Assembly (NCBI RefSeq): GCF_008801935.1
Contig: NZ_VZOT01000003.1
Span: forward strand, 353,644-417,643
Direction: 5' to 3'
Origin: Comamonas kerstersii
Lineage (GTDB): Bacteria; Pseudomonadota; Gammaproteobacteria; Burkholderiales; Burkholderiaceae_C
Length of the DNA: 64,000 bases
The position numbers and the translations under genes are program-made. Below are positions 58,110 through 64,000 of the stretch, in pieces. Numbering within the stretch: the stretch's first letter is position 1; each line of letters opens with the position of its first letter. The notes beneath the pieces were generated by a model. The model was not told the DNA's origin, ran no database searches, and worked only from the letters and a program-made list of their open reading frames with translations.

Positions 58110-59585
58110 ATGAACCATGCGATCACCCTCGCTGCCGTCGACCTGGGCTCCAACAGCTTCCGCCTCGAAATTGGCAGCTATGAACACCACCAAATTCACC
58201 GCGTGGAATACCTCAAGGAAACCGTACGTCAGGGCAATGGGCTGGATGCTCAGCGCAACCTGACGCAGGAATCCATGGAACGTGGCTGGGCCTGCCTGGC
58301 ACGCTTTGGCGAACGCCTGCGCGGCTTTGACCCCCAGCATGTACGCGCTGTTGCCACCCAGACCCTGCGCGAAGCACGCAACCGCGATGTCTTTATTGAC
58401 AAAGGTAGCGAGCTGCTGGGCTTTCCCATCGAAGTCATCGCCGGTGAAGAAGAAGCTGCACTGATCTACCGCGGCGTCGTCAGCCAGCTGCCTGCGACCG
58501 ACGAGCGCCGCCTGGTCATCGACATCGGTGGGCGCTCCACCGAATTTGTGCTGGGCCAGGGCAGCGTGGCGCAATCCGTTGCCTCCTACCGCATTGGCAG
58601 CGTGGCCTGGACTTCACGCTATTTCCCGCAGGGGCAGCTCAGCGCGCAGGCTTTTCAGACTGCAGAGATCGCAGCGCGTGCCGTGCTCGATGAAGTGCTG
58701 GACAGCTTCCAGCTCGGCAGCTGGGATGTGGCCTATGCCTCCGCAGGCACGGCCAATGCCGTGGGTGACACGCTGGCAGCGCACGGCCATGGCGAAGGCA
58801 TCATCACCCGCGCCGGCCTGGACTGGCTGCAGCAGCAGCTGCTGCGCTTTGGTCATGTAGACCGCATCAAGCTCGATGGCCTCAAGGAAGACCGCCGCCC
58901 CGTAGTGGCTGGTGGCCTGAGCGTGCTGCGTGCCGTGTTTGACTTGCTGGGTCTGGACCACATGCAGGTCGCCCAGGGCGCGCTGCGCATGGGCGTCCTC
59001 TACGGCATGGTCGATGAAAGCTATGCCGGCGATGTGCACACCGCCAGCGTGCTGGGTCTGATGGAGCGCTTTGGCGTGAACCACGTACACGCCCGCCATG
59101 TGGCAGAGACCGCCCAGCAGCTGTGGCTGCAACTGCACCCACAGGATGAGGCCGCCCCTGCCGCACTGGCCTGGGCCGGTCTGCTGCATGAGGTGGGCTG
59201 CCGTATCTCCCGCAGCGACTACCACCGCCACAGTGCCTATGTGCTGGAACACTGCAATGCGGCTGGCTTTTCCGCCACCGAACTCAAGCACCTGGCGCAA
59301 CTGGTGCTGGGCCACCGCGGCAAGCTCAAGAAGATGGAAGCCTTTATGCACAACACCGAGCATGCCCTGCAGCTGCTGTGCCTGCGCCTGGCTGCCGTGC
59401 TGTGCAATACGCGCCGCGCCCCGGACATGCAGGGCGTGCAACTGCTGCGCCAGGGCAAACTGCTGCTGCTGCAGACCCCTGATGGCTGGAGCCAGCGCTT
59501 TCCGCTCAGCGCCCAGCTGCTGCAGGACGAAGCCGAAGCCGTCGCCAAGAGCGACTGGGTGCTGCAGGTTCAGCACACGGTATAG
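58110..59585 (+). CDS. ppx: Exopolyphosphatase, full-length Ppx/GppA
   Basis: This 491-residue enzyme trims polyphosphate or pppGpp. ATG 58110 (MNHAITLAAVDLGSNSFRLEIG) is the canonical start. The two ASKHA motifs are DLGSNSFRL and DIGGRSTEFVLG; Glu in AGEEEAALIY is catalytic in relatives. The C-terminal half has the HD-like domain (GLLHEVGCRISRSDYHRHSAYVLEH). Divergent from pstS, convergent with ppk. Confidence 0.93.
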   Translation: MNHAITLAAVDLGSNSFRLEIGSYEHHQIHRVEYLKETVRQGNGLDAQRNLTQESMERGWACLARFGERLRGFDPQHVRAVATQTLREARNRDVFIDKGSELLGFPIEVIAGEEEAALIYRGVVSQLPATDERRLVIDIGGRSTEFVLGQGSVAQSVASYRIGSVAWTSRYFPQGQLSAQAFQTAEIAARAVLDEVLDSFQLGSWDVAYASAGTANAVGDTLAAHGHGEGIITRAGLDWLQQQLLRFGHVDRIKLDGLKEDRRPVVAGGLSVLRAVFDLLGLDHMQVAQGALRMGVLYGMVDESYAGDVHTASVLGLMERFGVNHVHARHVAETAQQLWLQLHPQDEAAPAALAWAGLLHEVGCRISRSDYHRHSAYVLEHCNAAGFSATELKHLAQLVLGHRGKLKKMEAFMHNTEHALQLLCLRLAAVLCNTRRAPDMQGVQLLRQGKLLLLQTPDGWSQRFPLSAQLLQDEAEAVAKSDWVLQVQHTV

Positions 59586-59598
59586 GCCTCATAGCCCC

Positions 59599-59694
59599 AT
59601 AAAAATAAGAGCGGCTAGCGCTTGTATATCAAAGCTTTCAGATACTTTTATATCTGAAACCTTGATAAATACAGCGCTAGTCGCTTAGTTTTTC
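59599..59694. repeat. Palindromic intergenic repeat, copy F
   Basis: Arms AGCGGCTAGCGCTTG and CAGCGCTAGTCGCT with AAAAATA on the left and TTTTTC on the right; inner hairpin TTTCAGATA/TATCTGAAA. Between convergent ppx and ppk, the only 3' structure there. Confidence 0.9.
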
Positions 59695-59729
59695 ATAGTA
59701 CCTGCCACATGCATGGCGGCATGCCACAC

Positions 59730-61892
59730 TCATACGCCGTAATACTGCATCAGTGCCCCCTGGGCACCATGGCCTGTCTGCGGACGCGGTGCACACTGGT
59801 AGCTGCCATCGGGCTGCTGCATCCAGGCATCGCGGTCATCGTGCAGATAGGCCACCAGGCACTCATCAATCACGCGCTGGCGCAGCACAGGCTCTTCCAC
59901 CGGCCAGGCCAGCTCGACACGGCGCGTCATATTGCGGCGCATCCAGTCCGCGCTGGAGAGGTAGACATGCTCCTGTGTATCTCCCCAGGCGAAATAGAAC
60001 ACCCGCGAGTGCTCCAGAAAGCGCCCAATGATGGAGCGCACCCGGATATTGTCACTGACACCCGGCAGCTGCGGCGGCAGCATGCAGGCGCCGCGCACAA
60101 TCAGGTCAATCTGCACGCCCGCCTGCCCAGCTTCGGCCAGTGCCTGCATCAGCACCTCATCCGTCATGGCATTGGACTTGATGACCACACGTGCATATTC
60201 GCCCTTGCGTGCCGCCTGGGCACAGCTGCGCAGATGCGCGAGCATGGTGGACTGCAAGGCAAACGGCGCCATCACCAGTTTCTCCAGCCGTGGCTTCACA
60301 TTAGGGCTGGCCAGGTGACGGAAAACGGCGTCCATATCTGCCGTCAACACCTCGTTGCAGGTCAGATAGCTCAGGTCGGTATACAGCCGTGCGGTCTTGG
60401 GGTTGTAATTGCCAGTGGACAGATGCCCGTAACGGCGCAAACCGCGGCCTTCACGGCGGGTGATCAACAGCATCTTGGCATGGGTCTTGAGCCCCACCAC
60501 GCCATAGACCACCTGCGCGCCTACGGCCTGCAGTGCATCGGCCCAGTTGATGTTGGCCTCTTCATCAAAGCGCGCCTTGAGCTCCACCACAGCCATGACT
60601 TCCTTGCCCAGGCGCACAGCTTCGGCCAGCAAGGCCATCAGCTCAGACTCGGCGCCCGTGCGGTAAATCGTCTGCTTGATGGCCACCACGCGCGGGTCGT
60701 GCACGGCTTCGCGCAGCAGCTGCAGCACAGCGTCAAACTGCTCAAAAGGCTGGTGAATCAGCACATCTTTTTTGCGCATCTGCTCCATGACGCTGCGCCC
60801 ATGCTGCAGCTGCCGGGGCCAGCTGGCCTGCCAGGCAGGAAACAGCATGCCCGGGTCGTTGACCAGATCAATCAGCTCGGCCAGTCGCACCAGATTCACC
60901 GGCCCATTCACACAGAACATGGCTTCACGCGGCAGCTCAAACTCCTGCAGCAGTGTCTCCAGCAAAAAGTCGGAGCAGCCACTGCTCACCTCCAGCCGCA
61001 CGGCCTGACCAAACTGGCGGTGCACCAGCTCCTCGCGCAGGGCCGTGCGCAGGTCGTCCACCTCATCCTCTTCGACTGACAGCTCGGTATTGCGCGTCAC
61101 GCGAAACTGCGCCGTTTCCACCACCTCGCGGCCATCAAACAGCTCCGAGACATGGGCGCGCACCATGCTCGACAAACTCACAAACAGCCGGCGCTTGCCC
61201 GAAATGCTGGCGGGCAGCTGCACCAGCCGCGGCAGTGCACGCGGGAGCTTGACGATGGCCACCGCATTCGTGCGCCCAAAAGCATCACCGCCCTTGAGGC
61301 GCACCACCATATTCAGCGACTTGTTTGCTACCTGCGGGAATGGATGGGCCGGGTCGAGCGCCACTGGCACCAGCAGCGGTTTGACCTCACGCACAAAGTA
61401 CTTGTAGACCCAGGCACGCTGCGCAGCCGTGCGCTCCTTGTGCGAGACAATGCGAATGCCCCGCGCACGCAAGGCAGGCACCAGCGCTTGGTTGAACAAG
61501 GCATATTGCCGGGCCACCATCTGCTGGGCCTTGGCCAGCAAAGCCTTGCCGGTGCAGGCACCTGCGGCGTTGTCCGTGCGCTGGCGCAAAGCCGCAATAT
61601 GCGGCAGCGAGCGCACTTCAAAAAACTCATCCAGGTTGGACGAAACAATGCTCAGATAGCGTAGGCGCTCCAGCAGGGGCACATCCTCACGCGCCACCCA
61701 GTGCAGCACACGCTCATTAAAACCAAGAATACAGGCATCGCGCTCCAGCAGGGGCAGTCCCGCGGAAAGGGCATCTTCTGGCATCTGCAGTGCAGGCTCT
61801 ACAGAGGTGCCTGGCAGCATACCAACCATGGAGGGAGCGCCTCCCAAATGCTGTACAGGTAATAAATGACTAGGTTCAGTGTGAGCAGACAT
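59730..61892 (-). CDS. ppk: Polyphosphate kinase 1
   Basis: PPK1 makes polyphosphate from ATP. The 720-residue protein begins with about 45 poorly conserved residues before LLERDACILGFNERVLHWVA, the conserved N domain. The phospho-His is in RYGHLSTGNYNPKTARLYTD, with ELKARFDEEANINWADAL and the C2 domain FYFAWGDTQEHVYLSSADWMRRNM later. The ATG at 61892 has no ribosome site, so a start closer to the family's N-terminus is possible. A Pho box lies about 54 bp upstream. Confidence 0.94.
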   Translation of the reverse strand: MSAHTEPSHLLPVQHLGGAPSMVGMLPGTSVEPALQMPEDALSAGLPLLERDACILGFNERVLHWVAREDVPLLERLRYLSIVSSNLDEFFEVRSLPHIAALRQRTDNAAGACTGKALLAKAQQMVARQYALFNQALVPALRARGIRIVSHKERTAAQRAWVYKYFVREVKPLLVPVALDPAHPFPQVANKSLNMVVRLKGGDAFGRTNAVAIVKLPRALPRLVQLPASISGKRRLFVSLSSMVRAHVSELFDGREVVETAQFRVTRNTELSVEEDEVDDLRTALREELVHRQFGQAVRLEVSSGCSDFLLETLLQEFELPREAMFCVNGPVNLVRLAELIDLVNDPGMLFPAWQASWPRQLQHGRSVMEQMRKKDVLIHQPFEQFDAVLQLLREAVHDPRVVAIKQTIYRTGAESELMALLAEAVRLGKEVMAVVELKARFDEEANINWADALQAVGAQVVYGVVGLKTHAKMLLITRREGRGLRRYGHLSTGNYNPKTARLYTDLSYLTCNEVLTADMDAVFRHLASPNVKPRLEKLVMAPFALQSTMLAHLRSCAQAARKGEYARVVIKSNAMTDEVLMQALAEAGQAGVQIDLIVRGACMLPPQLPGVSDNIRVRSIIGRFLEHSRVFYFAWGDTQEHVYLSSADWMRRNMTRRVELAWPVEEPVLRQRVIDECLVAYLHDDRDAWMQQPDGSYQCAPRPQTGHGAQGALMQYYGV

Positions 61893-61929
61893 GTAAAAAA
61901 AGCGGGCCGCCTTCGAAGCGCTGGCCGCC

Positions 61930-61963
61930 AGTATCTTTCAAATCAATGACAAAACAGTGACAG
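61930..61963 (-). promoter_or_regulatory. Pho box and -10 of ppk
   Basis: On the minus strand CCTGTCACTGTTTTGTCAT has two TGTCA repeats 11 bp apart (61947-61951 and 61958-61962), and GATACT (61930-61935) follows 10-11 bp after the box, the spacing of PhoB-activated promoters. The divergent second ppx gene starts 73 bp away on the other side. Confidence 0.85.
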
Positions 61964-62035
61964 GACAATCTTGACTTTGCCATATCTGCAGGCCCTGACA
62001 GTGGTAATCTGCGCACCGTTTTTTCTGCTTCCATC

Positions 62036-62959
62036 ATGAGCCCTCATTCCCCACTGGCGAGCATCGACATCGGCTCCAACAGCATCCTGCTGCTGGTCGG
62101 CCGTATGCACCAAGGCAAACTCCAGATTCAGCGCCAGCGCAAAGAAACCATCCGCCTGGGCGGCGCACTTGATGCACAGGGGCAGCTTGAAGCCGCGGCC
62201 ATGGAACGCGGCCTGCAATGCCTGCGCCGCTATGCCGAGCTGATCCGTGACATTCCCAACTCACACCGCCGCGCCGTAGCCACCCAGACGCTGCGCGAAG
62301 CCAGCAACCGCGATACCTTTTTGCAGGCCGCCAGTGAAATTTTGCAGTGCCGGGTGGAACTCATCTCCGGGGAACAGGAAGCACGCTGGATCTACCAGGG
62401 CGTCACCGCCCTGTTGCCAGAGCAGCCTGAACAGCGGCTGGTCATCGATATCGGCGGGCGCTCCACCGAAATCTGCGTGGGCGAAGGCCATACCCTGCAC
62501 AGCGCCGCATCCTATGCGGTGGGCAGCGTCGCCTGGGCGCAGCGTTTTTTCCCGAATGGCAGCCTGGCTGCCAGCGATTTTGCACAGGCCATACAGGCAG
62601 CCCAGCAGGTGCTGCAACCTGCGCTGGAGCAGCTGCGCACGCATGCCTGGCAGCAGGTCTATGGCTCATCAGGCACAGCAGGTGCCATCAGCAAAGCCCT
62701 GCATCACATGGGTGAGCCTCCTGGCCTGATCACCCGCCCCGCCTTGCTGCAGCTGCAGCAGCAACTGGCACAGGCCAGCCATATCGACCGTCTGCCTCTG
62801 GCGGGTCTGCGCGATGACATCAAACCCGTCATCGGCGGCGGTGTGAGCCTCATGTGCGCCGTGTTTCAGCTCTTTGGCATTGAGCAGCTGCGCGTCACCC
62901 AAGGCTCTCTGCGCCATGGTCTGCTGCTGAGCACGGCGCAGGAACTATCGCTTATTTGA
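62036..62959 (+). CDS. Short Ppx/GppA-family phosphatase, without HD domain
   Basis: This 307-residue paralogue of the ppx product has SIDIGSNSILLLVG and DIGGRSTEICVGEG and the catalytic region SGEQEARWIY, but ends after the two ASKHA lobes (LFGIEQLRVTQGSLRHGLLL), lacking the about 190-residue HD-like C-terminal domain. Short Ppx forms are known (e.g. in mycobacteria and Aquifex) and tend to prefer polyphosphate of certain lengths. It shares the promoter gap with ppk. Its stop overlaps the convergent rsuA by 8 bp. Confidence 0.9.
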   Translation: MSPHSPLASIDIGSNSILLLVGRMHQGKLQIQRQRKETIRLGGALDAQGQLEAAAMERGLQCLRRYAELIRDIPNSHRRAVATQTLREASNRDTFLQAASEILQCRVELISGEQEARWIYQGVTALLPEQPEQRLVIDIGGRSTEICVGEGHTLHSAASYAVGSVAWAQRFFPNGSLAASDFAQAIQAAQQVLQPALEQLRTHAWQQVYGSSGTAGAISKALHHMGEPPGLITRPALLQLQQQLAQASHIDRLPLAGLRDDIKPVIGGGVSLMCAVFQLFGIEQLRVTQGSLRHGLLLSTAQELSLI

Positions 62960-63689
62960 GCAGTGCCAGCTCTTCGGCGCTCAGCCAACGCCACTCGCCG
63001 GGCTTCATATCCGCAGGCAGCTGCAGACCGCCAATCTTCCAGCGGTGCAGCCCTTCCACACGGTTACTCACCGCCGCAATCATGCGCTTGACCTGGTGGT
63101 ACTTGCCTTCGGTCAGCGTCAGATCCAGCACGCATTCCGACACCATCTCACAGGCCGCAGCCTTCACAGGCTTGGGATCGTCATCAAGCACCACACCGGC
63201 CAGCAGCTTGTCCACCATGGCTTGCGTCACAGGGTGCTTGGTCGTCACACGGTACACCTTGGCCACATGCTTTTTGGGCGAACTCATGCGGTGGATGAAC
63301 TGACCGTCATCGCTGAGCAGCAGCAAGCCCGTGGTGTCCTGGTCCAGGCGGCCCACAGCCTGCAGTCCCTGTACCGCGCCCTTGTTCGGACGCTGGCGCA
63401 GCGGCGCTGGCAGCAGCGTATAGATGCTGGGGTAGGCCGAGGGCTTTTGCGAGCACTCCGTGCCCGCAGGCTTGTACAGCAGCGCATAGCCTTTCTCATG
63501 GTATTCCCAGTCCACGCCCTGCACGCGAAAGCGCAGGCCTTCAGGCTCGTATTCCGCCGTAGAGTCGGTCACACGCACCGGCTGGTCTGCCCCATCTTCA
63601 TAGACCTCTACCCAGCCCTGCTGTACCAGGCCAGAACACACGCGGCGAATGCCAAAACCTTGCGAATAAAGAATGTCTTGCAACTGCAT
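62952..63689 (-). CDS. rsuA: 16S rRNA pseudouridine synthase (RsuA-like)
   Basis: This 245-residue enzyme of the RsuA/RluBCDEF class has the catalytic motif GRLDQDTTGLLLLSDDG near residue 113-129 and YALLYKPAGTECSQKPS before it; the C-terminal block LTEGKYHQVKRMIAAVSNRVEGLHRWKIGGL is typical. The N-terminal S4-like part is short. It most resembles RsuA (16S U516). Convergent with the short ppx gene; it is the next gene after the 5S terminator and repeat G. Confidence 0.88.
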   Translation of the reverse strand: MQLQDILYSQGFGIRRVCSGLVQQGWVEVYEDGADQPVRVTDSTAEYEPEGLRFRVQGVDWEYHEKGYALLYKPAGTECSQKPSAYPSIYTLLPAPLRQRPNKGAVQGLQAVGRLDQDTTGLLLLSDDGQFIHRMSSPKKHVAKVYRVTTKHPVTQAMVDKLLAGVVLDDDPKPVKAAACEMVSECVLDLTLTEGKYHQVKRMIAAVSNRVEGLHRWKIGGLQLPADMKPGEWRWLSAEELALLK

Positions 63690-63718
63690 CGCTATCCCCT
63701 TAGCCGCAGGCTGCGGCT

Positions 63719-63818
63719 GTAAAAAGCAGAGCGGCTATCGCCCGCCAGTAAAAGCTTTTAGATATCTTTGATAGTGAAACACAAGCACATCAAGCGCTGG
63801 CAGCTATCAATTTATTTT
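63719..63818. repeat. Palindromic intergenic repeat, copy G
   Basis: Left arm GAGCGGCTATCGCCCG is decayed, right arm CAAGCGCTGGCAGCT intact, with AAAAAG left and a T-rich stretch right; inner TTTTAGATATC/GATAGTGAAA. It lies between the rRNA operon terminator and rsuA. Confidence 0.8.
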
Positions 63819-63825
63819 TATTCTG

Positions 63826-63866
63826 ACAAAAACAAAACCCCCTGCCTCTTTCGGAGGTCAGGGGGT
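63826..63866 (-). terminator. rRNA operon terminator
   Basis: On the minus strand CCCCCTGACCTC, CGAAA, GAGGCAGGGGG is followed by TTTTGTTTTT, 15 bp after 5S rRNA. One mismatch in the stem. Confidence 0.93.
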
Positions 63867-63880
63867 GTTGCGCTTGTAAG

Positions 63881-63996
63881 AGCCTGGCGATGACCTACTT
63901 TCACACGGGAATCCGCACTATCATCGGCGCAAAGTCGTTTCACGGTCCTGTTCGGGATGGGAAGGAGTGGGGCCAACTTGCTATGGTCACCAGGCA
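63881..63996 (-). rRNA. rrf: 5S ribosomal RNA
   Basis: The minus strand reads TGCCTGGTGACCATAGCAAG at the 5' end and ends GTAGGTCATCGCCAGGCT; the ends pair (GCCTGG with CCAGGC) and the conserved CCCATCCCGAACAG loop is present. About 116 nt. The rest of the rRNA operon (23S, 16S) should lie to the right of the window. Confidence 0.97.
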
Positions 63997-64000
63997 TAAA

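Overview
The window is a chromosomal segment of a betaproteobacterium, most likely a Comamonas or close Comamonadaceae relative. I infer this from the protein repertoire (Bug/Tct-type receptors, the sigma factor-DUF3619-DUF3106-RDD cluster, a nadE-glnB pair, TIGR01777 and TIGR03862 proteins), from the form of the 5S and SRP RNAs, and from a family of short palindromic intergenic repeats with AGCGGCTAGCGCTTG-like arms. The species cannot be fixed from the sequence alone. Nearly all of the DNA is ordinary core genome, densely packed on both strands.

Layout. 1-0.85 kb: an EAL phosphodiesterase gene cut by an IS630-like remnant. 1-4 kb: a MetQ-like and a TctC-like periplasmic binding protein around a P1-family peptidase. 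4-11.5 kb: ettA, an rhlE-type helicase, a lipoprotein resembling M14 carboxypeptidases, tRNA-Arg(TCT) and pbpG. 11.8-18.2 kb: branched-chain amino acid genes ilvB-ilvH-ilvC, then pssA, then leuA preceded by a leucine-rich leader peptide and a terminator. 18.5-21.8 kb: an ECF-like sigma factor with DUF3619, DUF3106 and RDD partners, then a LOG protein. 21.8-26.5 kb: PII protein, nadE, a chemoreceptor and ppa. 26.6-30.3 kb: Mpo1-like and DUF2889 genes, moaA-mobA and a thioredoxin-like gene. 30.5-34.6 kb: tctB-tctA with a two-component pair. 34.7-41.5 kb: rnhA, a methyltransferase, gloB, mltD, recR, ybaB and dnaX. 41.5-42.8 kb: the 4.5S SRP RNA gene, a 1 kb insert with a broken gene, and a decayed second copy of the SRP RNA 5' part. 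43-51 kb: TIGR01777, TIGR03862, trxA, rho, rpmE2, a GT39-like membrane protein and a MATE transporter. 51-63 kb: a complete phosphate/polyphosphate block (phoR, phoB, phoU, pstBACS, ppx, ppk and a second short ppx), with Pho boxes in front of pstS and ppk. The window ends with rsuA and the 3' end of an rRNA operon (5S, minus strand).

How the genes work together. The clearest regulon is phosphate: PstSCAB imports phosphate and with PhoU sets PhoR/PhoB, which should drive pst-pho and ppk through the two Pho boxes; two Ppx/GppA proteins flank ppk to degrade polyphosphate. The ilv-leu block makes branched-chain amino acids, and leuA appears to be controlled by transcription attenuation. dnaX-ybaB-recR is the conserved replication/repair neighbourhood, and dnaX has an A9 run at the place where a gamma-like short form would be expected.

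The observations most worth following are the SRP RNA duplication that brackets an unrelated insert, the dnaX A9 slip site beside a 16-unit hexamer repeat, the leuL attenuator, and the palindromic repeat family, which looks like mobile bidirectional terminators and seems to have supplied the C-terminus of the MATE transporter. I did not find a large undescribed defence or metabolic system.
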